A stretch of DNA of 64,000 nucleotides from Rachicladosporium sp. CCFEE 5018 (lineage: Eukaryota > Ascomycota > Dothideomycetes > Cladosporiales > Cladosporiaceae). The stretch covers positions 505,883 to 569,882 of the forward strand of contig KZ111155.1 of assembly GCA_002077045.2 (NCBI GenBank). The letters run 5' to 3'. The translations under genes and the position numbers were made by a program. The notes under the pieces were generated by a model. The model was given only the letters and a program-made list of their open reading frames with translations. It made no database searches and was not told the origin of the DNA. This document shows, piece after piece, positions 42,913 through 53,288 of this stretch. How positions within the stretch are numbered: the stretch's first letter is position 1; each line of letters begins with the position of its first letter.

Positions 42913-43092
42913 CCTTACTTTGCAGCTACGGAGTGATGCCAATGGCAGTGTGACGAGATTCGGCGAAAAGGTCCTCTCGACATTGACGACAGCGAGGCTG
43001 GAGGAGCGCAGCGTGGCCATCAAGTACACACGACATCGGTCGGGATTCGCCACTCAGCCTTGTGCTCTTGAAATGGTCCGCCGGTGTTCATG

Positions 43093-43630
43093 CAGATGCT
43101 ACCTGTGGCGCCTCTTGCTGCATATTAGCGAATGAGTATCAACCACTTGATGCGCGATCCCGCGGTGATTATGGGTGCAAAGTGAGGGTTTTGAGCACAG
43201 CATGCTGGCTGCGGGGACTGTGGCCATCTTCTTCCCCATCAACCCGTGCAAGGTCTACTTCTCAGCCTCGTTTGCTGGCATGCCGTTGCTGAGATCCATA
43301 CGCTCGTTATCGGTGGCGATATTCATGTCAGGGTGATTGCACTTCGTCTCATACGTGCACTAAGTCGGTCGCGAGCCAAGAGAAGAGGGAAGTCATATCT
43401 GCTCCGGAGGTGAACACACGCCACATTCGGATCAGCGTTCTCGGAACTTGGCTGAGAGGTACATGTATGTATCGTTGATTCAAAGGCACTGCGATGCGGG
43501 TTTCTGTTAACATGATCGTGTGTGCAACATATAAGCACTAGTAAGCCCGGCAGAACATGCTGTACAAGTGCGTACATTCCCCTGCTCCTGCTTCTACCCT
43601 GAACGCCACGCTCGCTATCACGCCGTAAGC
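43093..43630. other. Intergenic region at the right edge of copy A
   Basis: About 540 bp between the Cys-rich gene and PEX13. Copy B ends with the window at 64000, which corresponds to 43092, so I cannot tell how far the homology runs. No feature recognised. Confidence 0.5.
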
Positions 43631-45007
43631 TCATGAATAGAAAGCGCTCTTCTGAAAACTCTCCACCCCAACATCACTGGCCGTGCCCTTGACCTCTGGC
43701 TTGACCTTCTGCAGCGCACTAGCAGCCTTCAAGCTGTTTGCCCTACTCGCTCCACTCCCAAGGCTCGTCATAGTATTAACCCTCGAATGCCCTGCTTCAC
43801 TCCCCTCCTTCTCCTTGATCTGCGCCTGCCCCTGCGGCCGCCGCTGTATCGTCTCGAGATAGGTACTCGGCAGGTATCCCATCCGCCCATCTCTAGCTCG
43901 GCATCGCCACCACTCGCTCGCCTGGCCCATGGGATCGGATTTCGAGAGCACGGCTACGAGATCGCCAGTCTTGACTGCGAGATCCGTGCCGTCAACCCAG
44001 GATTGGCCTGGCGGGAGCTGGGGAGTGTAGTCGAAGGTCACGCGGCAGAAGTCCAATTTACTCGGATCCAGAGGCTGGGCTGCATTATTCGGGTCGTAGG
44101 GTGCGAGGGCTTGTTGGCGCGCTGCTTCGGCTTCTTGAGAAGCTGCGAGGGCTTTGATGAGTTTGCCCATCAGGTATGGAAGGCCGAAGACAGCTAGCAG
44201 GAAGACCACGAAGGGTTTACGGCTGGGTTTAGGCTGCCCGGATGGATCCACGCCGCCTTTGCCACCAGCGCTGAAGTGTGCGAAATTTGCTGGCGTCAGC
44301 TCTGTGGAGCTTGCTGGTGGAGGTCGACCGGTGAGTTTCGCGATCGCAACGCGCACCCATCGCATCAAAGTAAATATTCCCAGCACCGACCCAAGCGTCT
44401 GCCTTAGCGTCCCAAACTGCTCCGCCACACTAACCATAGCGAAGAAGGACGAGTGAGTAGCCATATAAGTGCTCTCCAACATCTGCGCAAAGCCCCCAAA
44501 CGCCCCCACAATACTCTCAATCATCTGGAACGTCGTCTGCGTGCTCTGACTGAAACTCTGCGTCAAACTGGGATCCTGTCCTGGCATTCCAGCGCCATAC
44601 ATTCCCTGCTGCTGGCCGTACATGCCGCCGAACCCTCCCATGCCGCCCATGCCACCCATTGCGCCGCCGTAGGGCGAGGAGTACATGCTGCTCATGCCGC
44701 CCATGCCGCCGGCGCCGAAGCGGGACATGGGACTGCTATAGGGGGAGGATGCGCCGTAGCCGTATGGCGAGCTTCCCATGCCGCCCATTGCGCCGCCGTA
44801 TGGAGAGGGTCGTCCGTAGGGTGATGCATAGTTTGAGGCCGTTCGGGAGGCGACTGTGGAGAGGGAGTCTGGTCGTGCGGGGAGTGTTGGTGCTGCAGCG
44901 CTGGAGGTCGCTGTGGGCATGGCTGTAGTTGTGGATGTTGGGACTGCTGCTGATGCGCCGCCTGCGCCTGCCCTTTCCCAGGGCTTGGGCGGCGATACAC
45001 CAGACAT
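43631..45007 (-). CDS. pex13: Peroxin 13 (peroxisomal docking protein)
   Basis: Intronless ORF of 458 aa. Starts MSGVSPPKPWERAG, the usual fungal Pex13 opening. A Gly/Tyr/Met-rich segment follows (SPYGGAMGGMG-type repeats, residues ~60-145). The conserved Pex13 N domain comes next (TQTTFQMIESIVGAFGGFAQ, LESTYMATHSSFFAMVSVAE), with a membrane segment KPFVVFLLAVFGLPYLM, then an SH3 domain (FCRVTFDYTP, DLAVKTGDLVAVL, EWWRCRARDGRMGYLP) and a tail. Pex13 sits in the peroxisomal membrane with Pex14 and Pex17 and accepts the Pex5/Pex7 cargo receptors for matrix protein import. Confidence 0.95.
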   Translation of the reverse strand: MSGVSPPKPWERAGAGGASAAVPTSTTTAMPTATSSAAAPTLPARPDSLSTVASRTASNYASPYGRPSPYGGAMGGMGSSPYGYGASSPYSSPMSRFGAGGMGGMSSMYSSPYGGAMGGMGGMGGFGGMYGQQQGMYGAGMPGQDPSLTQSFSQSTQTTFQMIESIVGAFGGFAQMLESTYMATHSSFFAMVSVAEQFGTLRQTLGSVLGIFTLMRWVRVAIAKLTGRPPPASSTELTPANFAHFSAGGKGGVDPSGQPKPSRKPFVVFLLAVFGLPYLMGKLIKALAASQEAEAARQQALAPYDPNNAAQPLDPSKLDFCRVTFDYTPQLPPGQSWVDGTDLAVKTGDLVAVLSKSDPMGQASEWWRCRARDGRMGYLPSTYLETIQRRPQGQAQIKEKEGSEAGHSRVNTMTSLGSGASRANSLKAASALQKVKPEVKGTASDVGVESFQKSAFYS

Positions 45008-45758
45008 AGTGACGTTTCGCTCTTCCGCCCTGTCTTACACCTTCCACCCGTCGGCTGTCTCCCGCGAGGTCCCTCGTCGCTGTATTGCACCGTGACGACA
45101 CTTCGCGGGTCAAAAGTCGCCCTTCGTCTCGCCGCTCAACGATAAGCACGCTCACTTCCTCGATATTCACCCGATGCAGTCTAGAGTCGCCCTGGGTCCA
45201 GTGTACATTCCTCAAGTCAGGCGTGTAGAGGCAAATGTGCTGTGTAGTGTATGTCTATGGGGTTAGGTGGAGATGTCGCCGTCGTGACGAGTGCAACATG
45301 TGGGCGAGCGATGAGGTGGCTGAACAAGCCCGAGAAAGCCGAGGCATAAAACTCTCGCCGAGCGACTCCCACACAACACACACAACGGCCGCAAGACATG
45401 GCTCGTTCATGGAATACATCAATAACATCATCAGACGACGGTGGAATAACGGTAAATCTCTGGTCTCGAGGTCAGTGGAGACGGCCGCTACAATGGCATC
45501 ATGTCTCAATCGAGAAGGAAAGGGCAGTAAGACAAATTGCCCATGCTAGAGTTGGCCGACACGAGCTATGCACTCTCGGATGAGGTAGTCACTCAGATAA
45601 TTGACAAAGATGTAGTAAACCGCGTTTAAATTGCCTATCATGCGCCCACCTATCCCTCATGTACAGCAACGCCACCTTAGCATCCAAAAACAGCTTTCCG
45701 CCGTCATCGACGCGTAGCCTAAGAAGAAGCTATATACAACTCAATCCCGTCCCTTCCC
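45008..45758. other. Intergenic region between PEX13 and the TOS1-like gene
   Basis: About 750 bp: PEX13 promoter and 3' flank of the TOS1-like gene. The short overlapping ORFs carry no motif. Confidence 0.5.
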
Positions 45759-47200
45759 TTACGAAGCGAGCGCAAACAAGCTAACAGTGTTTGTCTGCGT
45801 ATCAGTGCTACCGCAGAACTCGCTCACAGTCGCCGCATCCAGCGAGCTGCCGAACTCATAGTTGTCCTCCAGAAGCTTGATGTGGATGTTATCCTCAGTC
45901 ATCAGGAGCACAGCCTTGATCGTGCCGCTCGTCGGTCGGGCAAAGTAGTCGCTGGAGCCACCTTTGATGTTGCCGTGGAGCGTAGACTTGGCGCGCTTGT
46001 CGCCCGGCGCAAGAACCTCGAAGATATCGAACTCAGCGCAGCCGGATGTCCAGCACGAGCACTCTGCGTTACCGTACTGTAGTGTACGCGGGATCTGCGC
46101 GTTGAGCATCCAGATCGCGGGCATGTTGACGGGGTCGTAGATGCTGGCAGCGGACTTCCCGTCATCGGGCATGCCGAACTCGAAGAAGAACGCCTTCTGC
46201 GAGCCGCCGAAACCGTGGTGCGCGACGGTACCCGGGCGAGAGTAGCCGCAGGAGTCGCCGGAGCACTCTTGGTCGGAGAAGATGACAACCTCGGCGTCAG
46301 ACGGCAGGGTGCAGTCTTCGAGGACTTGCGGGGATGCGGCGCCTTGTTGACCGTTCGTAGAGGCGTAGCTGAGGGAGTTGCCGAAGCTGTAGTCGAAGAC
46401 ACCGGAGCCTGAGCCGCCGTTGTGGTTCAGGAAGACAAGGCCGTCGGCTTGGCCGGAGGAGGCGCTGTAGTAGGCTTGGCGGGACCAGGAGCCTGCAGAG
46501 CCGGAGGACGACTCGCTCACTGAGGAGGAGGCAGGTGCGGCTGCGGAGGAAGACTGTGCGACAACGTTGTTCTGGGCTACGGCGGCTGCGGTGGTGACTG
46601 CGGGTGCGGCTGCGGCGGCTGCTGGCGAGGTGGCCGCAGCACCAGTGTAGTCGTTCGCCCAGCTGACGACTTGGCCGTTGATGGTTGCGGTGACCATGTC
46701 GCCGACTGCACGCTCCTCGTGAGCGTGGGCGTGAGCATTGCCATGAGCATGTGCGTGGCGGGCGATGTGGCTTCGGCGAGTCTTCTTGGAGCTGGAAGAG
46801 CCTGGCGTGTATACCGCGAATTGCTTCAGAACAAGCGGGCCACGGAAATGGAGAGAGACCTGGTCGTAGTCAGTACATTGCCACTTCCCAAATTCCCCGC
46901 TCTCCACGGCCAGCGCGAATTCTCTCAGGATAGTCTTACCTCCTCATCCAGCGGGCTCATAGTGCCAGAATATCCAAACGGCGTGCTCGAGCAAGATCCA
47001 GTCGTGCCATCCATGTTCGTAACCTTGTTGTAGCTCCCAGCGCCACCCACACCGGTATACGTGATCGCGTCGACTTCCTGGCAGTACCAGTTCCCGCCAT
47101 CATTGACGGACCCGGAAGCGCACAAGTCGCGTTTCTCGAGTGCCGCGTAGGCCGATGTCGCGGAAAGCAGCGATGCTGCTACGCTAATAAACTGCTTCAT
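45759..47200 (-). CDS. tos1: Tos1-like cell-wall protein (DUF2403/DUF2401, putative glycosyl hydrolase)
   Basis: Two exons: 47200-46940 and 46859-45759, encoding 453 aa; the 80 bp intron is in phase. Signal peptide MKQFISVAASLLSATSAYA. The N-terminal domain has WYCQEVDAITYTGVGGAGSY and CSSTPFGYSGTMSPLDEE then VSLHFRGPLVLKQFAVYTP, matching the DUF2403 half of Tos1/YJL171C. A His/Ala-rich stretch (HAHAHGNAHAHAHEER) and a Ser/Ala-rich linker follow. The C-terminal DUF2401 domain has RQAYYSASSGQADGLVFLNH, DCTLPSDAEVVIFSDQEC, MPAIWMLNAQIPRTLQYG and CSCWTSGCGEFD-like acidic motif CAEFDIFEVL. Secreted to the cell wall, probably acting on or bound to beta-1,3-glucan. The His-rich spacer is a notable addition. 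Confidence 0.92.
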
Positions 47201-48641
47201 GGTGGATGATTTCAATTCGGTATGCTTTTTCGATTGCTTGGTGTGTGGTTATGTGGCTTGTGATGTGGTATGTCGTAGATTCCTCGCTCGATGTTTGAGG
47301 CGATGCGCGTGTAGTCAGGGGTTCCCAATGTCAAAGTCGTTGCTATGCAAGAGCCAGCCTGTTATTCAATGCTTGTCGTGATGGAAGGAGCGTGCGGTGT
47401 CTGTGGTCAAAGAACGACTCGGGTGAGATCACAGTGTGCGTGCGTGGTGTCAGCTGCAAGTTGTCGCGAGGAATGCTGGCGAGCGACGGCACCTAGGTCT
47501 TGTATCGGCCCCCTGCACGAAAACACCCGCAATTTGCCTTTGCTGCCAATCCCGTTATGCAGGTACGGCGCTCCGACGCCAAGCCTCATTTCGCTTATGC
47601 GCGAATCGACAGGGAGGCGCTGTGGGTGAGTATATTCGGCAGATCATGGCTGTAGGGCTACGGTATGACTGATCGCAATATATCAGCATTATCAGCATTA
47701 TGTCCAGGAGCTGTTTACCACAGTGTCATGATGAAGCAACACCATCTGCATCGCGCCTTCCACGCGACACTTCAACCTCCAACTTCCCCGGCACGGCGCG
47801 CGATTCAAAGCCAAACGTCTCACGTCGATTCGCTGTCCACGCGGCAGCGCGAACGTGTCAGAGATCCACTCACACCATCTGCGCGTCGACAAGCAAAATC
47901 TTTTGCAAGACGTGAGACAAATTATGTCTCGGCAGCGTCAGACCACTCGTCCGAACAATGGGATTGATGGAGTGACATGGCATGCGCATGAGTACAGATA
48001 CTTTGCTGCCGGGTTTCCTTCGTCGCGGGACGACTGCGGCGGTCTCAACGATATGCGATGGCATTGATTTCTACAAGTGACATCGGCCTGCGCATCGGCA
48101 TCGCTCCCGAAGCCGATGAGCTCCAATGATCCCCGAGCCGCACGACTGCTGTGCCTCTGCAGGGTATCTGCAGGTCGCTCGATGAGTGCAGCCTGACCAC
48201 CATGAACGACGCATGCTGAGTCTGTGGTACTCTTCCTGTGCTCCATGGTGCCCTGCGACGGGACTCGCTTCCAGGTACGTCCCAAGCGAAGACCGCCGGA
48301 GCGTACGCTCGACAATGTGAGATCGCGAGGCGGTGGGCGTGTATCAAGGCTATATTGTACTATGAGGGCGCTGAGAAGCTGCCCAAGGTAAAGCAGATGT
48401 CCCTACGTTCTCCTGAGCATTGAAAGCATTCTTGTTCATGGCTCAGCGCAGCTTATGAGCTTCCATGTGCACGTTCCGGGGCATGCATACAGTATACCAC
48501 ATTATCTGCGGCACTACGGAGAGATCTTTCCACTTTTACAAGCCCTCCGTGGCCTTGCTATAGTATGTCCATGCTGTCATGACCGGGTCGTAACGAGCAC
48601 CATTCTCCCTGTGCCTTCCTATGAGATACCTCACCCATTCC
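47201..48641. other. 1.4 kb intergenic region
   Basis: Upstream of the TOS1-like gene and downstream of the kinase-like gene. Several overlapping ORFs of 60-125 codons occur on both strands without motifs. No convincing gene, RNA or repeat. Confidence 0.45.
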
Positions 48642-49874
48642 CTAAAACAGCGAAGCAACGGCTGATCTATGAGCTTCGACCGCAAGGATGAAATCGCCCG
48701 CCATGTTCACTGCCGCGATCCTCCCACTCATATCCAAATAAGCCTCCTTGAAAACTTGCCACAGCTCGATATCCTTCGCATCCTTGCTGTTGAGCCCAGG
48801 GTAGTATGGGTCATTCCAGAAGAACGCATCGACCAGCTTCTTGAGTCCCGCCTTGTCGTGGGTGAAGTGAGTGCATTGATTGAAGTCCAACAGCCATACT
48901 CCACATGATCGCTTCGTGAAGTCAATGTCTTGGGTGGCATAGATCTCATCGTCCACGGGTCGCTGGCGCAAGTCTGTCGCAGTGATGAAAGGCTTCACTT
49001 GAGGTGCGCTTCCGAGCACAAACTCGACATCGTTGCCATCCACGCCTACGCCCCAGTGAAGTATCGCAAGAGCTCGCGCTATGATTGCGGCGAAGAGTGA
49101 AGTTTTCAGGCCAATGTTTTCCATTTCATTCACCATGAGGTCGAGATTGCGCAGCTTGAATGCATCTGTTGCGGTGCGTCTCTCTCGGCGTCCGAGGTAT
49201 ATGCGCACGAGGCAGTCCTTATTCTTCTGACGGGCCAGCTCTCTCGTTCTTGCGGGCTCAAATCTGTACTGTGGTGGCGCGAATTGGTCGAATAAAGCTT
49301 CGCGCACTGGTTCGGGGAGGGGAAAGATGCGGGTTGTGAGAAGTCCATAGCCGATGGGAGTGTTTACTGGGAAGAGCTTGTGGTGCGCCTTCCAAAACGA
49401 CTCGGTCTTGGGAACGATCCAGCTGACGAATCTTGGGATGTTGATCTCTGGCTTGGTGCTCGCATCGAGCTCAGTGAAGCATTTGAAGACCTCAAAGTGG
49501 ATGGCTCCGTCTTCTTTGAGCTGCTCCACCTTGCCCTCTTTCGCTAGCTTCAAGACAGACTCGGTTCCTGTGAAGGCGTATACAGTGCCACACTGTCCCT
49601 CTCCGATGTGGCGAATGGTGCGCAGGTCAGGGGCGTCATGTGCTAATTGATCTCTGCGTGCTTGTGAAGAGGCGGTCGAGATATATGATCTTGTAGACAG
49701 CATGCGGTTCAGGAGCTGCGCTGAGGTATGCTGCGCCACGTAGTCGTCTGGGAGGATTTCGATGCCGACGATTTCGCCCACGAAGCGGAGTCCAAGTGTT
49801 GCTAGAGGTTTGAGTGAAGGAGAAAGTGAAACTGCTGAAGCCTCGCTCTCGTTGTTCGCTCGGCGATCTGCCAT
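48642..49874 (-). CDS. Kinase-like fungal protein (DUF3669-type)
   Basis: I start it at the ATG at 49874 (410 aa); the frame is open upstream to 50033, but MADRRANNES looks like the real start. A glycine-loop-like segment (IRHIGEGQCGTVYAFTG) and a VLKLAKEG Lys are followed by hydrophobic helices (FAAIIARALAILHWGVGVDGNDVEFV) and an LLDFNQCTHF motif that resembles the metal-binding DFG-like site. This is the layout of the fungal DUF3669 family, a degenerate protein-kinase fold; some fungal members are annotated as zinc-finger proteins. Real kinase activity is doubtful. No zinc finger is visible here. Confidence 0.75.
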   Translation of the reverse strand: MADRRANNESEASAVSLSPSLKPLATLGLRFVGEIVGIEILPDDYVAQHTSAQLLNRMLSTRSYISTASSQARRDQLAHDAPDLRTIRHIGEGQCGTVYAFTGTESVLKLAKEGKVEQLKEDGAIHFEVFKCFTELDASTKPEINIPRFVSWIVPKTESFWKAHHKLFPVNTPIGYGLLTTRIFPLPEPVREALFDQFAPPQYRFEPARTRELARQKNKDCLVRIYLGRRERRTATDAFKLRNLDLMVNEMENIGLKTSLFAAIIARALAILHWGVGVDGNDVEFVLGSAPQVKPFITATDLRQRPVDDEIYATQDIDFTKRSCGVWLLDFNQCTHFTHDKAGLKKLVDAFFWNDPYYPGLNSKDAKDIELWQVFKEAYLDMSGRIAAVNMAGDFILAVEAHRSAVASLF

Positions 49875-50467
49875 GATGTGCGGTTCTAGTATGGTCAAGT
49901 CAGTGAAGGCCCGAAGAAGTTGCCAATATACGGAGAGTGAGTAATTGAAGACACATAAGTGCACGGACCATATCAAAAGAGACCACGACTCACTGGGTGG
50001 CATTTGCCTCACAAGCTCCATGATGACCTCCAATACCGGAAAGGACGGTCAAGCTTCTGTCAGCAAGTTTGACGACTGCCTTATAAGGGGGTTGAGGACA
50101 CGTGAGTAAATCGAGTACTTGTGACCGTGAGCCGCCGCCTCACTGGTCTATGCCTCACTCACATTCGCATCGTGCCAATCAACTCTGTGCTGATCATGAC
50201 ATACTCACAGTCGTAACACTTACCTGCCAACTGTCGCTTGCTTCAGGCGTGCATAGCTTAGATCGAATACGTGTTGTCATGCAATGCTCTGTTACAGAGC
50301 AAGATTTTGTCCTGTTCATGCAGGTACAGAAGGAGAATCTGTAATGATAGCTAGCTTTTGCTTCCAACAAAGAGACATCTAGGAGACATTCGATACAGGT
50401 CTCGGGGCACTCGCAAAGCACTGAGGAGTAGTGGAAGCGAGTGGTTGTGTGCACATGCTGTGTTCAT
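49875..50467. other. Sequence left of the second gap
   Basis: About 590 bp with no gene recognised. It is unrelated to RAX2 or to anything left of copy A, so the join to copy B at the gap is not supported by sequence. Confidence 0.6.
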
Positions 50468-50567
50468 NNNNNNNNNNNNNNNNNNNNNNNNNNNNNNNNN
50501 NNNNNNNNNNNNNNNNNNNNNNNNNNNNNNNNNNNNNNNNNNNNNNNNNNNNNNNNNNNNNNNNNNN
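50468..50567. other. 100-N assembly gap
   Basis: Exactly 100 Ns. Right of it the sequence starts at the same RAX2 base as the contig after the first gap; left of it there is no RAX2 sequence. Confidence 0.99.
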
Positions 50568-52939
50568 CAGGTGTTTCGGTCACCTTCAGCCCCAACCTTG
50601 CGCAATCGGGCAACTACTCCATCATGGTGTACACTCCAGGTTGTCTACAGGACAGTTCGTGTGCCACCCGTGGCCGCGTGAACCTCACGGGTACGATGAC
50701 TTCGAACGCCCCGCCTGTATCGACTGTCGTGTATCAGACCAACGACTACGACAAATTCGACCAGATCTACTACGGCTATGTCAATACTGACAGCGGCTCG
50801 TTCCGCCCTAGCGTTACATTGACGCCTGTCGCAGGACAAACAAATGTCACTGTCGTAGCACAGCGTGTGCGCTTCGAGCTTGTGAAGAGCACTGGTGGTC
50901 TTAATGGCCTTTATGAGTTCAACCCGAACCTGGCAACGGTCAACACCGACTTCACTACCTCTGCGATTGACGTCGCCGGTCACAGCTTGCAGAGTAATGC
51001 GGTCGTCAACGCCGTTGCCATGTACCAGGATCGGCTGTACGTGGCCGGAAACTTCTCTGGGCAAGGTATCAGCAATGTCATGAGCGTTGGTAGTAACGCA
51101 ACCTCATTGCCAGGAGGCGGTCTAAATTCGGAAGTGCAGAGCATTTACCAGAACGGATCGACACTATGGATGGGCGGCAACTTCACCAACACCGAGGATG
51201 GCAAAGTGCAAGGCCTGAACAGCGTCGCTGCCTTCAACGTCGGCACGCAAAGCTGGGCTCCACTGGGCGCCGGCGTCAACGGTCCCGTCTTCGACCTTGT
51301 GCCGCTCGATGTCAACATTACTGATGGAACACTGGAGAGCTGCATCACTGTCAATGGAGCGTTCACCTCGGTCAACGGTTTTGGCGACTACGACACGCTC
51401 AATACCTCTGGCTTCGCGGTCTGGGTGCCGAGTCGCAACAACTGGCTACACAACCTGCCGAACGTTACCGTTGCGCTCAGCGGCAAGCTCGTCACTGCTA
51501 CTGAAGTCCCAGGCTTCAGCCCACTTTTCGCAGGCCAGATCAGCGCACAAAAGCTCGGCTTGAGTGATGCTGTCCAGCTTGTCGGCTCAGGACAGCCCGG
51601 CTTACAGACCCTTGGCCTCAAGATCCAGTCCGCCACTGCATCGACATCCACCAAGCGGAAGCGGGCAGAGAGTGGCACTGCAGATGCCTCAGGTGTATAC
51701 ACTGGCCTCTACTACGGCGAGTCGAACCTCAACATCACCGTCCTCGGCGGCAGCTTCATAGCCGAAGCCACCAACGGCTCTACAGTTTCGAACCTGATCT
51801 TCATCAACAACACCGCCTCTACCCAAGCGATCACAGGCGTCACGGGCCTCGAGCCCGAATCCATCATCGTCGTCATGGACACAGTCAATACCCTCCTCTT
51901 CGCCGGCGGCTCCGTGCAAGGCACAGTCAACAATGCGCAAGTCAACGGCCTCGTCGTCGTAGACCTCGTCACGGGTGAGTACGCTTCCACGCAGCCTCCT
52001 GCGCTCGCCGGGGGAGCGGTACTAGTAGGCGCCATCGCCACGCAGCCCCAAACTTCCACCGTCTACGTCGGCGGGAACTTCCAGACCGCTGGATCCCTGC
52101 CCTGCGAAACGCTCTGCTACTACGACACCTCGGCCAAACAATGGAACACGCCCGGCTCCGGACTCAGCGGGACGATCAATACCATGACCTGGACTTCTGC
52201 CACGGACCTCATGATTGCCGGGAACTTGACGCTGGGTGGGAATCACACCACGATGGCAACATACAACACCAAAACTCAAGCCTTCGCGCAATATACCTCC
52301 GACACAACTCTGCCGGGTACGATCTCCTCCCTCTCCCCCGCAGACTCAAGCTACACAACCTGGTGGGCCGCCGGCCTCAGCACCGCAGATAACACAGCAT
52401 ACCTCGCGCGCCACGCCAACAATGCGTGGACGTTCGTCGATGTCCTCGGCCCGGGCACGTTTATCCGCGGCTTGCAGATCTTGTCCACGACTGCAAACCA
52501 CGGCTCCTCCGATTTACTGCCTGCGGATCGAGTTCTGCTGCTAAGTGGAAATATCAATATCCCCTCCTTCGGCAACGCTAGCGCGGCGCTCTTCAATGGT
52601 ACAGCTCTGACGCCTTTCCTCCTAACCTCCAAGACCTCCGGTTCTGGCGGCGGAGGCAGCATCGCCGGCCTGTTTGTCTCGAACCCTTCCGCGCTCATGT
52701 CCGGCGGCGGAGGCCATCTAGCTCTCGGCCTAGTCGTTCTCATCGGCCTGGGCATCTCACTCTTCCTCATCTTCCTCCTCGTCGTCATCGGCATCTTAAT
52801 CGAACGGAGAAGGAGGAAGCGGGAAGGCTACGTGCCTATGAGCATGGATCGCGGCAAAGGCAATCTGGAACGTGTCCCGCCGCAGGAGCTGTTCGAGGGA
52901 TTGCATGAGAAGGAGGGGAGTGGGATGCAGAAATTGTGA
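50568..52939 (+). CDS. rax2: Rax2 copy B, 5' part missing at gap
   Basis: The open frame runs from the gap (first full codon at 50570) to the stop at 52939, 789 codons, exactly the length of the matching part of copy A with no indels. It includes the end of the propeller-like region (GGNFTNTEDG, VYVGGNFQTAG), the C-terminal Rax2 domain, the transmembrane helix (LVVLIGLGISLFLIF) and the basic tail. Most differences from copy A that I checked are silent or conservative (for example D/G after FNV, I/T before LESC, M/I before ERRRR). The first ~440 residues and the signal peptide are absent, most simply because the contig ends here. Whether a full second RAX2 exists elsewhere cannot be seen. Confidence 0.9.
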
Positions 52940-53288
52940 GTGAGGGAGATGGGGATTTGAGTTGATGATGAGATGAAATATGTACATAGACAGCGCGTCT
53001 TTCTCTTTTGTCCTTTGAGTTGCGGGATTTCACTGCATGGCGTTGCGGCGCACGATCTGTCGCCAGGCATGAAGCTCTGTGCGAAGTTCATTCTGAGGCT
53101 GTCAAAGCAAGAGAAGGGAAGGAGTGAAGCATGCGCTATACCCTCGGCGCAATGAGCGCTCGAGCGGCAGAGCAGGCGCTTAATCAAGTAATGTAAATCA
53201 ACCATAATATTATACCCGTCTTCAACCCATCCATCCATCTATCCCTCTATCTATTTACACACACACACCCTCCTCTCCATTCCACCTC
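52940..53288. other. Short convergent intergenic region, copy B
   Basis: About 350 bp between the converging RAX2 and UTP12 stops, alignable to copy A with small indels. No further feature. Confidence 0.6.

Larger units (their letters stand above)
29608..43092 (+). repeat. Paralogous/homeologous block, copy A
   Basis: About 13.5 kb collinear with 50568-64000. The offset is 20,960 at the left end and 20,908 at the right, so indels nearly balance. Gene order and orientation are the same in both. Identity is patchy by eye: nearly identical at 29608-30370 and 41480-43092, clearly diverged in coding sequence elsewhere, and not alignable in parts of the intergenic DNA. Confidence 0.95.

Noticed and set aside
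29608..43092. Repeat-induced point mutation acting on the duplicated block
   Set aside because: Differences between copies include many transversions and fall mostly at silent codon positions; the reading frames of the large genes are intact. RIP would give dense C-to-T changes and stops.
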